A stretch of DNA of 64,000 nt from Cristatella mucedo. Lineage: Eukaryota; Bryozoa; Phylactolaemata; Cristatellidae. The stretch's first letter is position 1. The number at the start of each line of letters is the position of its first letter. Positions 1-25,710 of this stretch are shown piece after piece. Where the stretch lies: contig WPIO01000121.1 of the NCBI GenBank assembly GCA_009760855.2, forward strand, positions 451,001 through 515,000, in the 5' to 3' direction. Position numbers and translations under genes: made by a program. The notes under the pieces are model-generated. The model was given only the letters and a program-made list of their open reading frames with translations, had not been told where the DNA came from and ran no database searches.

Positions 1-52
1 TCTAATTAGTAATTCTAACTTAATGGTCATTCTAAAATAATTCTGGGCTCTC

Positions 53-349
53 CTATTTTGCTTGGGCCTTTGCAGAGCACGAGAAATAAATCCGAGCCAG
101 CAATCTTCGCCCCTGGCACTTGAAGCGCGGCCAAGCGGCCCTGGCTACGACGTACCGAGCACCGAGCGCCGGCCGCAGCGGGGAGCAAACGCGCAGGGAT
201 GCAGCCCCCAAAGCCTGCAAAGAGCCCTCGCACGCCGCGCCACGAAGCCGCCGCCCTGTGCAATCGCCTCGATTCCGTCGCCACCCTGCCACCCCCCCCC
301 GAGCTTTTTGCGATCGCCGCAGCGTCTCGAGCTCGTCGACGCTACTGCT

Positions 350-424
<75 letters not shown>

Positions 425-496
425 GTCGACTGGGTCGCCGCTAGATTGAGCTCCGCCTGGATCGTCGCGGGCCACAAGATACTCCGCCGGTGCCAT
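53..496 (-). CDS. Possible first exon with a poly-proline run (uncertain)
   Basis: A minus-strand open frame begins at an ATG at 496 in a reasonable initiation context (agcaATGG). It starts MAPAEYLVARDDPGGAQSS, runs through a proline tract encoded by the GGC/GCC repeat, and continues SSSVDELETLRRSQKAR. The acidic and polar segments flanking the tract look protein-like. Downstream of about 290 the frame becomes arginine/glycine-rich, so an exon end may lie near the G-run at about 290-300, with the rest outside the window. No known domain is visible. The frame may be open only because the repeat is GC-rich with a period of three. Confidence 0.22.
349..424. repeat. (GGC)n trinucleotide repeat
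   Basis: About 25 uninterrupted GGC units. They read as Pro on the minus strand and as Gly, Ala or Arg on the plus strand. Long perfect GGC tracts are usually polymorphic in length. Confidence 0.95.
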
Positions 497-584
497 TGCT
501 AGTTTGCAACTTTCGGCGGCGGCTCAACGGTTGTTACAACCAGGCAAGCCTCGCCTAGACGATGGTCGCCGTTTGTCGCTGTCT

Positions 585-819
585 AATCTATTGTAATGTA
601 TCACTGTCTGTAACTCCACAAACTCATAAAGACCATGTGGGTGTTTGAGACGTTTGTTTGCTTGTTGACGCAGGAGAGTTTTTTTATAGCGCACTCGCAG
701 CCTAAGCGGCTTTCGCTAGCATTCGGTAGCCAACAGCCTTCGTCTCACGCAACAAAGAGAAAGTGGGAAACATAGCAGAGTCAAGAGAGCAGTTGAGGTA
801 GTGAGTAGCATAGAAGTAG
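585..819 (-). mobile_element. LINE A 3'-end fragment
   Basis: The reverse complement matches the 3' end of the LINE A copy at 9640-11960: the segment encoding the C-terminal tail, then the untranslated stretch ending in 'gtctttatga...ttgtggagtta' and an ACATT-like tail. It is 5' truncated, as is usual for non-LTR insertions, and butts directly against a LINE B fragment at 820. Confidence 0.8.
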
Positions 820-1470
820 CGCCCTGAGAGAACTCAATCTATTTCTAGGCACTTTACGTTGGCTGCAAATGATACCCTATCGAATGGTTAGCGGTGGCAT
901 GCTCAATAGGCAGCAAGAATAACACGGTTAGGGGTAACATGCACAGGATCAGCATGCAAGTGTGGTTAGTGGCAGCATGCCCAGTGTCACCAAGCAAAAC
1001 AACACAGAGAACCAATCGCAAGGACCTAAACTAAATGGTGTGAGAAATAGATGCACTTTTAGCTTACCTTTATAATGTCAGATGATGTTGCGACGTCAGC
1101 CAGCTTTATGTTTAAGGCTCTGGAAGCATACGAACTAACGGCGCGGTCTCCTAAGGATTCGAGATTCCTTCGAGGTATAGCTAACCAATTTGAGTCCGAA
1201 AAAGTGAGTGTTCTAGTTCGATGTCTAGCCTGGTAACGAAGCAGTTCTGATAGGCGTCAGTTTTGATAGGTTCTGCTGGAGTCGGAGAATGAAAGAACCT
1301 AAAAGTGAGTGAAAGAACCTCGAAGTCCATACGCTTGTTTAAGAGTCAATGCAGTTTGGGGAGAAATTTTGAGATGTGGCAACTGCGACTCTCACGACAG
1401 ACAAAAATAGCAGCAGAGTTTTGTACCAGCTTTAAGCACCTGATTGCACCATCCAGTAGGCAAGCAAGCT
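820..1470 (-). mobile_element. LINE B 3'-end fragment
   Basis: It begins with the reverse complement of the LINE B 3' tail (gagggcgc...cctagaaagagattgagttc). It continues through the repeated 'agcatgcaagtgtggtta' untranslated region into the C-terminal coding part. The reading frame is broken by several stops. Confidence 0.8.
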
Positions 1471-1499
1471 ATTGGGTCTGCCGGGCCGGCGGCCTCGTT

Positions 1500-4400
1500 A
1501 GATACGCCAACGTCAAGAAACCTGCATATTAGTTATGATCGTGCAATCCTTGATGCTAGTGCTGCTGCTAAGACCCCATACTTATGCATACTTAACAAAG
1601 AATCCGGAGCCGCCGCGGGCCGTGACAGCGAGCTGAGACGCTGCTCATCTTGCGGGAGCTGCGAGCTGAGTACTCTTGAGTCGATTGGTATTCTTAGAAT
1701 TGTGTCGAACCGCTCAGTCCGTTCTCCTTCAAGCGTTACTGTGAACCGCTCTCTTAAGTTAGTGGTCATTCAGCCTGTTATAACACCGGCGGCCCAACTG
1801 AACGCTTGTCTTTGGAATCTTCATTCGATGTGCAATAAACCCCTACTAATAAGCGATCTTATTTCTGACAAAGGTCAAACCCTTAGTAATAAGCGACCTT
1901 AATTCTAACAAAGGTCTTGACCTGCCCGCATTGACAGAAACTTTACTAAAATCGGTACACGTTCCGACAATTAATGAAGCAACCCCAACTGGTTTCTCCT
2001 TCTTTTACCGCCCTAGATCACTCAAGACTGGAGGAGTCACTAAGATCACAAGCTCGAACTTTGACTTCAAGCCGTTTGCAGTACCCTCGAAGCAGTCCTT
2101 TAAATCTATTTACTTGATTCCACCCAACATCAAGCAACCGAAGGCGGCAGTAGTTTATCGCATACCAGGTACCAAGTCCTCCTTTACCTCAAATTTATCT
2201 GATCTCATTTCGGTTATGTGTGCAAGAAATCAATCTCTCCTCATTATGGATGATTTCAAAATTCACTTTGATAACTTATCTGACGCTGTCAGCACTAGAT
2301 TTCGTGCACTGACTTACTCATTGCGGCTCATTCTGCATGGCTACGAAAAACACAACAAAGGTCACATCAAAGGTCACACAATTGAACAATTTTCTCGTAC
2401 AACTGTACTTTGTCATCACCAACAATAGTTGAATTCTTCTTGTCTGACCGCATGCAGTTCTCATTCAGTCCAAAATGTGTGCCCTCCTGCTCCTCATCTG
2501 AAATCGCACGCGAATCGCCAAACCTGAAGACCGTTGACATCGATGCTGTCCATGCGAGAATATCTGCTTCGCTGTTCAATCTGTTTTCGCTTCTGCTGCT
2601 CAATCCTCCTTTCGATCTGCCGCCATTAGTAGATATCTACAGCATGACGCTACAGCTGACTTTCTTGAAGAGTTTGCCCTTCTGACAATGCTGCTCATTG
2701 TGCATAATCGCCCAGACCGCTTATACTATTCCTCAGACACTACACTAGCTGGATCTACTAAGCGAAAGAGCAAAACAGATTGAATTGAAAAAAAAAATTG
2801 TAAAAGCATAGAAAAAGGTCAGGGCTGACTGTCCATCAACAGGCATACGAAGGCAACTGCAGATCGATATAGAAATGATCCTAGCAATGGCATAGTCTAG
2901 CTTCTGGGGAGAAAAAAATTAATTACATATGCGCAATTTAAAAATGCTGATGTCCACGATCAAACATTTCGTTAACAACTCCCAGGATGGCTCCTTACCG
3001 AGCGATCCTTGTGATGATCTAACTGATCGCCTGTCTAGATTCTTTCTGAATAAGATAAACAAAATCAGGAAATGCATCCCTTGGGTGGCAGCAACACACC
3101 TGGAATCCTGTTCCTCATTTTCATGCATCCTAAATGTCTTCATTCAAGTCACTTATGACCTCGTCCTGAAGCTCATATCAATCCCAATCAATCAAGACAA
3201 CTAGTCCTCTGAACTCTATTTCTATTGCCCTGCTTCTATGATGCATTGATCTGCTGCATGCACAACGAATTTCTTGAATATGTCATTAGCCTCAGGTCAT
3301 GCCCCAGCATCGTTCAAGAAGGCTATAGTCAGGCGACTAGTCAAGAAAGCAACACCAGACAAAGGGACCTTGAGCCAGTCTCTGGTATACCGTTTCAATC
3401 GAAGACACAGGAATGAGTTGTGGCAGACAAGATTGAACTCATATTTTGAAACTTCAAACCTTGCTAGTAAAGTCCAGTCTGGTTTTTAGGGCTAATTTCT
3501 CCACAGAGTCAGCATTGCTTCGGGTGAATAATGGCCTACATAGGAATGCAGACTTATGTAGAGTATCACTACTTGTGTTGCTCAATATCTTGGCAGCTTT
3601 TGATACTATCGATCACCAAAACCGTCTTGAGTGCCTCTCATCTCGCTTGGGCATTACTACCACGGCATTGCTATGGTTCAGGTTCTATCTCAGTGGGAGA
3701 CGCCAGAGCATTTGTGTGAATAAATACAGATCAACCGAGGAACCTCTTAAGTATGGAGTACCTCTGGGCACTATGCTTGGTCCCGTTCTTTTCACGATTT
3801 ATACTCTCCCTCTTGCCGATGTGATCGCCAGGCACAATCTAGGCTTTCACTTTTATGCGGATCACTTTTATGTAGACGGCGGTCAATGGTGCCTTTGCTT
3901 TGATCCCTCCCAGCCCATGAGCACGTTGAATTCTCTTAACTTCTTTATGAATTGATGACAATCTCACATGGATGGCAGCACACTTTTTAAATTGAATGAT
4001 GATAGAACCAACCAGCTAGCTATGAGAAAACCATGAGCAATTCAGGAATTGGTAATACTTAATACTCAAAATCGGCTCTGCCAACAAACTTTCTGTCAAA
4101 TCTGCACGAAATCTAAGTGTCCTGTTTCAAGGTGACCTTATATTAGACGACCACATCAGCTCGGCAGTCAAGTCTGCATACTTTCAGCTACATAGCATTG
4201 CTAAAATTCGGGCTTGTTTAGACAGATATACCACATCTAAATTGGTCCATGCATTTGCGACATCCCGTCTTGACTTCTGTCACTCACTTCTTGCTGGTCT
4301 ACTGGCCTGTGCAGTCAGGTGCTTAAGCTAATGTCAAACTCTGCCACAAGGCTCGTCTGTCGTGAGCATTGCAGTTGCCATATTTCATCACTTCTCATTG

Positions 4401-4940
4401 ACCTGCCGTGGCTTCCAGTCAGGCAACGAAACGACTTCCAGGTTCTGTTGCTCACTTCTAGGTCTTTTCATTTTTTGGCTCAAGCTTGCCTATCAGATCT
4501 ACAGCCCACCACGCTAAGCACAGTCCCACCTCCTTTTCGGAATCGAAGTAATTACCTATACCTCATGCAAACCTCAAATCCTTTGGGGACCCCGCCTTTA
4601 GTTCGCATGCTTCCAAAAGCCTGAAACTCACTTACGCCTTGCATCACGTAATCTCCTGACTTGTAATTTTTTTTAAAGAATTAAAAACACACCTATTTAT
4701 CACAGTATTTAGTGGATGCCTATGATTTGACCGGTATGTGCATAGGCATTCTGATACTGTGCATGCTGCCAACAACCATACTTGCATGCTGACACTCTAC
4801 ATGTCATTCCTAACCACGTTATTCTTAGTGTTTATTTAGCATACTACAACTAGCCATGCGATCGTGCCACCTTTTCAGCAAATGTAAAGTGCCTAGAGAG
4901 AGATTGAGTTCTCTGAGGGCTCTGCGTCAAATGTGTGATT
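1500..4940 (+). mobile_element. Long decayed LINE B (CR1/L2-like non-LTR retrotransposon)
   Basis: This is the longest copy of LINE B. From about 1795 the N-terminal endonuclease motif LNACLWNLHSMCNK is visible, followed after a frameshift by GLDLPALTETLL. Further on (about 2150-2270) VVYRIPGTKSSF and LLIMDDFKIH match the distal endonuclease motifs, but the usual GDFN is altered. RT motifs follow at 3450-3900: LLVLLNILAAFDTIDH, YGVPLGTMLGPVLFTIYTLP and FYADHFY, where the catalytic second Asp of YADD is lost. The C-terminal region (about 4200-4480) holds TSRLDF. The 3' tail 'aatgtaaagtgcctagag' lies near 4880. Multiple frameshifts and stops make it non-functional. Confidence 0.85.
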
Positions 4941-4964
4941 GTTATCATCTTTATTATAAGCACT

Positions 4965-5040
4965 GGGTTATCGAAGTCGAGATCGGATGGCACATATGCA
5001 TGGACCAATTTAGCTACGCTATCCCTGCCTAAACACCTGG
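4965..5040 (-). mobile_element. Small decayed LINE B remnant
   Basis: The stretch resembles, on the minus strand, the LINE B segment just upstream of the SRLDF motif ('ggatggcacatatgcatgga...ccaatttag'). It is short and degraded. Confidence 0.4.
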
Positions 5041-5602
5041 ACCAATTTGGATGCAGTCAGTCTCTAATTAGGCATGCATTTTTTCGATGCAAAATAGCTG
5101 ATAGTAGTGCAGGATTGGAAATGGTCGTTTCTGCATTGGGTGACACTAAAATAGCTTTGAAATCCCGTAAGATATGTGATGAAATCAAGTCGCGCTAAGA
5201 AATTGAAGCTATTGCCCAGAGCACTCGCTGTATCTGGCAGCCTCGGGCAGCAGCTCCCAGAAGGCTCGGCCTCAGCTCATCGGCCCAGCCCAGGTGGGCG
5301 TGGCTGGCTGGCTCGTGACCTTAGCATGCCTGTGAGCGTCAGCTAGTAATGTTGTTCATAGTTCGCATAGTTCACACATAGTTCATATAATATAGTTCAT
5401 ATTTATTGAATATCGTATAGCTTACGCTCTACGGAGCAGATGAAAGCGCTTGGCTACCGGATAGGTTCTCGACCCAGCCGCAGCCGCCGGACTGACCCTA
5501 CGGTATTGCCACGGGCCACGGACTTCCGCCAGAGCCGCTCTGTAGCACCGGCAGCCTGGGCTCGCAGCCGTCGGAGTCGCCGCCAGCGTGCCCGACGCGG
5601 CC

Positions 5603-17533
<11,931 letters not shown>

Positions 17534-20370
17534 CGATCGCCCGATCGCATTTGCCTTCGGTGATTGGACTGCTGTCTCTCTTTCTCTCTCTTTGGCACTG
17601 TCGGCTGCTCGCTGCCCTCGAGACAGGTCGCCGCCGGTAGTTCCCTTGGCCGTGCAGCCGACGTTCCAGATGGCAGCGAAAGTGACCTCAGCCTTATGTC
17701 CTGTCGGTGGAGCGGTTTGGCTCGGCACACGGTGGCACGTGTGCGGCAGGAGATCGATGCCTCTCGGCGTCGCCGCAGGGTGATTTGCACCCACTTACGA
17801 GTCTGACTTCCGGTCTCCTCGGGCTGTTTGTCTTCCTGGCAGCAGTTCTGCTTGGGTTATTCCCGCTGTCGGCTGCTGCGGCTCCAGCAGTCGGCTGCTG
17901 CTGAGTCGCTGTGCGCATGACCCTATTGTACGATCGTCCCCTCTTAGCTTTGCCGGACGTCCTAATGCGCACTTCTTATTGGTGCTTGGTGTCATAACTA
18001 CTATAAAACAGATGGGATCCAGGGCCGATCTAAGGCCAGCAGACGATTGTTCGAGACTGCGCAGTGCACCAGTCTGTTCCATCAGCCGGCTTGTTTGGAC
18101 GCCATGACTATGCTGATGCATCCCGCCCCATGCATACCCAGGCGTACTGATCAAGTCGTCGTCGTCGGAGTCCGAGAGTCGTTGCTTTAGGCACGTGCCA
18201 GCCGCTAATTCTGGGGTCTGTGCCGCTGTGGCGGCCGGGCAAGCTTACCAGCTAGATGTGCCTGGTGCGGTTCAGCCTGAGATAGAACTGTTTGGTGTGG
18301 GCGCAGTCGGCTGCTGCTGTGCTTTGTTGTTCACGGTTGTGCATCACGTGATCTCATCATGTACAGCTGCTGATTGATTGCCCCACCGCCATCCCCCGTG
18401 TTTTGCTCAGTCGCCCCCTCCCACTGCTACAGCGTGTGTCAAGGTTATGGAGCTAATAGGTTTGGGGCAGACGTCTTGGCAGGTGTTCGTCTAGAGAGAC
18501 TCTCAGTTCAAGGAAGACTGTGACCATGTAGGTAGCAGCCATATTCGAACGATGGTGGTGAGTTTTCGTGTGCTTCCAGACGCGAACGTGGCACTGGCAA
18601 GTCACCTTGACCTCTTCTCCGCTGTGACACGACCCTGGATGATGAGAACGGATGTCAAGGCATCGGAGCTTTTCTTTACCCACGAATGCAGCAGGCAGTG
18701 TGTGATGCTGGTGACTGCCTCTCGCAGTTGCTTCGAGAAGCTTCCGAATGCAGCTGCCGAGCTTTGTGGTCTTCGTGCTTCAGGCTTTTTTCGAAGCTTG
18801 GAGCTGCCAGCCTAACAGTTGACTTCTTGGCACGTGCCTTGGTTACCTGGCTGGTAATTGTAACTTTATGTTTTTTTATGTAAGTTAAAGAGCAGGCCAC
18901 TTGCTGTTCGCCCTACCGAGTTTGTTTTGCTCTGTCTTTCTAAAAATTTCTGCTCAGACGAGCTGGGAAGACCGTCTGAAGCCAGTATAAGCATTGACAA
19001 CCGAAGTGTTCCGACTGACTTGCTCGACGAATATGCTGATGGTGAACGTCCAGCAGACCAGTGTTTCGAGATGCTAGCTGTCTGTCGGCCGACTTTTGGC
19101 TTTGAGCTGCGATCTATAATTTGGGTTACGAGCCCGCTCAGCCGCTAGTTGCCACAGCGAATGTTACACTTGAGTGTTACACTCAGGCCAATAAGGATGG
19201 GGCAGCTAATGACGTTCAGTTGAAAGAGGCTGCCCTACGACCCGGTTGTGACGCCAAGCGCAGGCTTATCGGTTCCCTCCTGAGATACTCGAGCGAAACG
19301 TCGTGGTGCTTGGACGCACAAGATCGCCATAGGTAAAGTAAGGAGTAGCTAGACTGCTAGATGGGATATCGCAAATGCTCTGAGCACCATCTTTCTCTCT
19401 GCACTATCATTCTCCAAGAAAGTCCGACTTTTTACCACGTAGTGTGGCTGCTTGTTATCATCTCGCTGGCCACGCCTGGCACGTGCAAAGGAAATACAAA
19501 GCTAAAGGAAAAAATCCAGAAAAGAATCCAAAGTTTCCTGTTAAACGCAATGTGGAAAGAAATCTCTGCCACTGCCTCTTGCCCTGGGGGCTAGGCCAGA
19601 GTGCGATCGCCGCGTGCCAGCCCAATCGGAATGGAGTCCCAGCGGGCGTGCAGTCCGTGGGAACACGTTATCAGAGTAAACGCACAAATTGATTTACAGC
19701 TTATAGATTGAATAGACGCAGCCACCGGCTGCGTCTCTTGGTGGGCAAATGGGCAGGCAGAGCCGAAACTGACGAGTGAACATATGTCTATGCGACCATG
19801 GCCATTTAAAAAATACGATACCGTGGTTACGAAGCTCCCCTTGCCCACACCTTTCGAACCGCTACTACGAATCGGATATCCTTTTTAGGCCTAATTGCAC
19901 AGATCTCGATAGATATATTATTTTAAGATTTGGGATGCATTTATTGACATTGAATTTACATTCCTGATACATTAGCCCGCACTATACAGATAAACGTTTC
20001 GCCACCATCGTGGCGGGATCGCCGCCCGGCAGGGAGGGGGAGGGGTGGCCTCACTGTCCACGTGCTGGTCTGCGACTGCAAGCCGCGAGCTTGTCCGAGA
20101 GTTGGCGAAGTGCGATGGTCCTCTACGTCGCTACGATTTATTGCGGCTACGAATGGGTACAAATGCGCCGCGCGATAGCAGCACGTGTCTCGAGAGCGCA
20201 GCGCTACTCGCGCGCTGCCAACTTTCTCGAAGCCTTGTGTGCTGCTCTTTTTTTCTTCTTCTCGGCGCGACCTCTGTACCGCGGCCCAATATTCGTCATG
20301 ACCCTGATCCAAAGAGTCTTGTTATGAAGTGTATAGACAGCCCACTATAAACAATATTTCGCTAATTTCT
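17534..20370. other. M1 3' flank, no gene recognised
   Basis: It follows the M1 stop and probably starts with the 3' UTR. No AATAAA was found close to the stop; 'ctataaaac' near 18001 is the nearest AT-rich possibility. Short open frames on both strands lack family features. Confidence 0.5.

Positions 20371-20438
<68 letters not shown>
20371..20438. repeat. (CT)n microsatellite
   Basis: About 34 CT units. Confidence 0.95.
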
Positions 20439-20443
<5 letters not shown>

Positions 20444-20574
20444 GTGTCTGAAAACAGCTTTTATCAGGCCACTCAGTAAAAATGGTTGCCCTAGATTGTG
20501 AGAATATATGTAACGCACAGCCTCCCTTCTGTCATTCTTATCTAAGACCCTTAATCAAGCGAGTAGGTTGTGAC

Positions 20575-20755
20575 GACCCAGCCGAGCTTAACTATTGCAG
20601 AGACCTGATAGCCCATGTCGTAAGGTGCTCGCTCTTCACGACCGATGTCGTGGGCTTGAATCCTGCAGTATGCCATCCTTTATTTCCACTGCAAGCTGTT
20701 AAAGGCGCATCTGCCGTTACACGAATGAGGCTGCTAAATCAGGTAAACTGTACGT
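20575..20755 (+). mobile_element. SINE2 copy
   Basis: 'gatagcccatgtcgtaaggt' (A-box region) and 'gtgggcttgaatcctgcag' (B-box region) precede the SINE2 3' end 'aatgaggctgctaaatcagg'. Confidence 0.65.
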
Positions 20756-20794
20756 CAGATCTTGCTAGAAAGTCGCAATCGGGATTCGATTTCT

Positions 20795-21125
20795 CGAATA
20801 TGAACGACGTCATTGCCAAACACAATCTTGGCTCTTATTTCTCTGTCTATGACCGTCAGCTCTACCTATCGTGCCTCCCTTGCAGCTTGCATCGATGATA
20901 CTCGCTCTTGTATGGTCGCCAATTTCCTGCTAGATCAATATAAGTGATGTGGTTAAGCCTAGTTTCACCGTTTAGTTTGAAAGCCTCAGCCTCAAGACTA
21001 GTTTATCTTAGCATTGCTGCGATCAAGTCAACTGGTAGTCTGAGCATCCTATTCCAAAACGACTTGTCATTGTGTGATCAGCTTGCATCCACTGTCAAGT
21101 TGGCCTAAAATTCCGTGCAAGGCTT
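20795..21125 (+). mobile_element. LINE RT remnant
   Basis: NDVIAKHNLGSYFSVYDRQLY corresponds to the LINE B block around the YADD motif, here mutated. LFQNDLSLCDQLASTVKLA, about 150 bases on, matches the segment just before the SRLDF region. Confidence 0.6.
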
Positions 21126-21769
21126 AGTCAAAAGGACATCGGTATTGCATTTCTCTCTCTCTGTCTCTTTCTCTGTCTCTCTCTCCCTTCTCTCTCTTTT
21201 CCAGGTCTATGTTGACCTTTGCCCTTAATTGGCTACGTCGGGTGCACGACTCGTGTCCGTCTTTTGTCAACGTCGTAGCTGTCACATTATACTTTGCTCT
21301 GCTCGAGCATCTGGCAGCCTAACTGACCGCCTATGCAACTGCATCGAATCGACGTCTAATCGTACCTCCTGACTGCAGGCTGATGGCTTCACTTCATCAC
21401 TCCCTCCACATCCGACCCGACGTCCTTGCTCCTCCTCCTCCATCTTGTTCTCTCGCCCACCAGCTCTTTGCACGTGCTCTTCGGCCCCCTCAGTCGTCTT
21501 GCCGTTCCTCCTTATAAATTGAATCTCAGGGTGGTCGAGCATGTTTTAATTCGCACGCTCCATCGGTCTGTGACTCTGGCACCTGGCTTCTGTGGCCACT
21601 TGCATTGACTTTGCATCGGTTACTTATTGCTTACTACTAAAGACGCTTCTGCTGCAGGGTCACTTGTCGTTCTACCCTAGTTCTTGTTCCTATTCCTGCT
21701 TTGCACGCTTGCTCCTATGCACGATTCATTGCATGCTACTACCACTGCCCTCCACCCTAGTGGCTCAAT

Positions 21770-22035
21770 AATAGTAATAATAATAATTATTATGTTATAG
21801 CACCTTCAGAGGACCTGACCTCTTTCTTGACATTTTACATGTGCTGCAAAGGAAGCATGGTCGAATGGTTAGTGATAGCGTGCTCAATGACAACAAGCAT
21901 AGCATAGTTAGCGATGATATGCACACGGGTCAGGATCTAAATACGGTTAGTGTCAGCGTGCACAGTGTCGCCACGCATGAGCACTCAGAGGACGAGTCAC
22001 ATGGACCCACTAAATGCTGTGATTAGTAGTTTTTG
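21770..22035 (-). mobile_element. LINE B 3' fragment
   Basis: ATT-type tail and the LINE B untranslated region in reverse orientation, ending at 'ccactaaatgctgtgat'. Confidence 0.75.
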
Positions 22036-22205
22036 CCTCATTTCTAAGAACCTTAAGCCTCAGTGCTTTTGCATGCTTGTCTCCATATGACACGTCTTGC
22101 TTTTTATTAACTCGTGTTTATTGCTTCTCTTGCAGCAAGTTTTAAAGCATCTTGATAGATTGATTCTCTTATCGTGCTATACAAACGACCCAGTATTAGT
22201 CATAG
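22035..22205 (+). mobile_element. LINE B 3'-tail fragment, opposite orientation
   Basis: A diverged plus-strand LINE B tail ('cttgatagattgattctctt') abuts the inverted copy at 21770-22035, giving a tail-to-tail pair. Confidence 0.55.
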
Positions 22206-22619
22206 TAGTAGCAGCAATAGTAGTAGTAGTATGCAAATGAATGTTAGATTTGTCCAGTGCACAGAATGTACGATTTCCCCTAAACACAGAATCGAAATGT
22301 GATTAGAAAAATCCGAAATGAAGCAGTTCTTTGTACCAGGGGGACAACGGAATACCGCCACCATTGGCAGCATGCTGTTGGAGGTACTTAATACTAGAGT
22401 TTCAAAACAATGCTTTGTTATTGCAAACTCCTTTACAAATCGAAAGTGGACCAAGTGACACTGCTTCGTCTTCTACCAGCTTTTGTCGACCTCGGAACGT
22501 GAAAGAAAGAATGCAGGGATGACTCATTAGTGGTCGAGCAGTTAGTCGATTCAGCTTCAGGTCTCAGTCGCAGCATACTGGTCACGAGCATCTTCAAGAG
22601 TTGCTGCTTTGCATGTTAT

Positions 22620-22638
22620 TACTTATATATATACATAC

Positions 22639-22709
<71 letters not shown>

Positions 22710-22712
22710 TTG
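22620..22712. repeat. (TA)n microsatellite
   Basis: Alternating TA with a few C/G interruptions. Confidence 0.95.
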
Positions 22713-23817
22713 AACAGGCATTCCATTGGCAACCTGACTAGCTGTCGGGGCCTTAGCCAAATGACCCCTAAGATATAGCGATTCACTGCATTGCTTGGTA
22801 GATGGAGAGCTAGCTTGGTAGCTCGAAACAATGCGAGAAATAATTGAGACGAATCTTCTATCACGCAGCTTCGTCTGGGCCTACCGAAAAAGACAGGCAA
22901 TTCGCAAACATCGGCAGAAACTGTGGAATCCCGGACTATCATTTGAACTGCAGCACAGGTAAACTGACGATATGCGTGCACGATCGGAACGAGCATGCTG
23001 TAGGTGGCAGCCGATTGAATCACGAACACGATCACGAAGCACGATCGGAGCGAACACGGCGGTCACTAAGAGGTAGTGGTAGGTAGCAGCCGGTTGCTCG
23101 GGTGCAGCTGGCGCAGGAGCAATGCAGAGGACCTGCAGCAATGCAGCACAGCAGCATGTCGATGTCGGTGAGCATGCAATTTTTTGTGAACCATCGTAAA
23201 AAATAAAGAGCAGATATGCCTCGAAGCTTTCTCAGCTGTATCGGTTTCTTTATTTATGCTAGCAGGAATTTTGCTTTTCGGAAAATCCTGCAAATGCTGT
23301 CAGAAAGTGCTAGTAGCACTCTTGTGAAGCACACCTGACCGTCAGATGAATCGCTGCTGAATCAGCTAACCCTTTTTTTGCCACCTACCCCAACAGCATT
23401 CGATGCGGGTTCGGCGATCGTGAGTCTGGCAGTGTTGGACTTTGCCTTTTTTTTGGAAACAGCTGTGTCGGGATCCGTAATGCCGGTGTGAGCTTATCAT
23501 GCATGTCGAGTCAACTGATCCAGGAAAGCCAGCAGCTCTTTTGCACCGACCTCTGTCTCAAGTCTACTGCAGAAGACTGAGATTATGCAGTTAATTTGAG
23601 CTCTTACAGGCTGTCTGCTGACGCTCAGATCTTATTGGTTTGGCCGCTGCCTGGATGGCTGTCTTCCACGATCCAAGGCAAAACCAGTGTACTTCTACCA
23701 GAGACTGAATTATGTTCGATCAGCACTCAGAGCCGGAAGTCGGGGCTTTTAACAGCCCAATTGTATGTCGTTTATTCGTTTATATGCTTATAACCGAAGC
23801 TCTTTATATATTTATTC

Positions 23818-23996
<179 letters not shown>

Positions 23997-24180
23997 TGTT
24001 CGTTTATTCGACTCATTTATTTTGAGATTCAAGCATAATGTCAGCTGATGTGCCCACAATGTTTCCTGTGAGCTCGAGCCAGTCTGTTAACAATTTAGCA
24101 TTTGCTGGTTTCGGTCGCTCCGCCCGAAGGCACGAACGCAAAGGCAAAGTCGTACTTGCTCTGAACGCCGACCACCTGTC

Positions 24181-24291
<111 letters not shown>

Positions 24292-24584
24292 ACTTGAGGC
24301 ACGAGCCATGCGGGCCTTCGAACGGCGTCGACCGCGTGCGATCGCAAGCAAGCTACCGAACGAGCCTGTCGTGACTCCCGTGACCACGTGTCTTCTGTGG
24401 CCACGTGACTCGTCTGGCCACGTGACTTCTATGGCTGGGTGGTGGCAGAGGTGGTGGAGTCACAGAGCCGGCCAAGATGCCTTTCGAGATGGCTGATGTG
24501 CACAATGAGCCTGCTTAATCGGCTGGGCTGGAGGAATTCTTTATTTTTTTTTCTGCTTGAGCTGTTCCCAACGAGCCCTTTTCT

Positions 24585-24735
24585 GCCGAGCTGGTTTGGT
24601 GTAGCGGTTGAGGTGCTCGCCCCGACCAAGGTGTGGCCGAGGTGTTGGACTCGAACCCCGTAGCAAACATGAGGTGTCTGAATAGAGATCAAGTTCTCTT
24701 AGGGCGCTAATGAATGCAAATGAATTGTATATTTA
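24585..24735 (+). mobile_element. SINE1: tRNA-derived SINE with LINE B tail
   Basis: The head 'gccgagctggtttggtgtag' contains an A-box and 'gttggactcgaaccccgtag' a B-box, both spaced as in a tRNA-derived polymerase III promoter. About 25 bases after the B-box the sequence becomes 'gaatagagatcaagttctct', a close relative of the LINE B 3' terminus, and ends AT-rich. It is full length compared with the copy at 37920-38068. Confidence 0.8.
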
Positions 24736-25710
24736 AATGATTACATTCTCTCGTTTGCAGAAACTTGCTGATCGGCGTCATCATTGTCTCCATTGTTCGG
24801 AGGTAGCAGTTTGAAAAACTTGGGGCTTTGGCTTCTGATTCGGACTTTGGCTCCGACACGTGTGTGTCGGCCCGTGGCTGCCGTCACGCGAGACGTTTTT
24901 CTTACGAGTTCACGAGCACTCGCGACCTTAGGACCGACTCGCGGAGCCAAGGGGCCAATGCCAAAGTGAACAAGACCCGAAATGTCTGTCGGCAATGCAA
25001 TCGTTGATGACGTACGTTCGTGTTCGCCAGGTCGGTGGGTGGAGCATCAAGCGGTAGTGCATCAGCTGCCGTGCCACTGTTTGCCTACAGGCAGCTACTC
25101 TATATAGCCATCCGGCCGATGTCGTCTAGACTCGTTCTACTCGCCCGCACTCGGTGGCACATCGGACGTTAAGCTGAGGGGCTAGTGCTGCTGCTGCTGC
25201 TGCTACTGCTGACCCCCACCCTCCACGTGGGCCTCGTGTCGCTCTAGCGATCCCTCCTCCTCGTCCTCCCCAGCACCGGAAGTGGTTCGTTTCACATTTA
25301 GTCTCTCTATCTCTCGAGATCGGTCGGCCCCCACCGGAAGTCGAGATCGTGAGTCCCTCGATAGATGCGTGGCGGTTGAGCTGCTGCTGCTGCAGGTGAG
25401 TCTCCTCGGCGACATGGACATTACGTGCGTGCCTGCGTGCATGCCTCAGACTTTGTCGCATACATGATTCCGGTAGTCCTGATAGGAAGCAGCGGGCTGC
25501 TGTTTTCGGCAAGTCATTCTAGAGCAATCACGTGACTTGACGCAAAGGCTAATCGGGATATTCCATGCCTAACCTCCTCCTAATATCCTGCCTAATCCCA
25601 CGTGACATCTCCTGCATAATTCGAGCTAGAAGGAAAGGGAAGCGAAAGAGGCAAGTGAGATGCTGCTGCTGCTGCTGCTACGCCCGACCCTCAGCGAAAT
25701 GGCTGCTGTA

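Noticed and set aside
24585-24665. Functional tRNA gene
   Set aside because: A- and B-boxes are present, but the body does not fold into a full cloverleaf and the sequence runs into a LINE-type tail, so it is a SINE.
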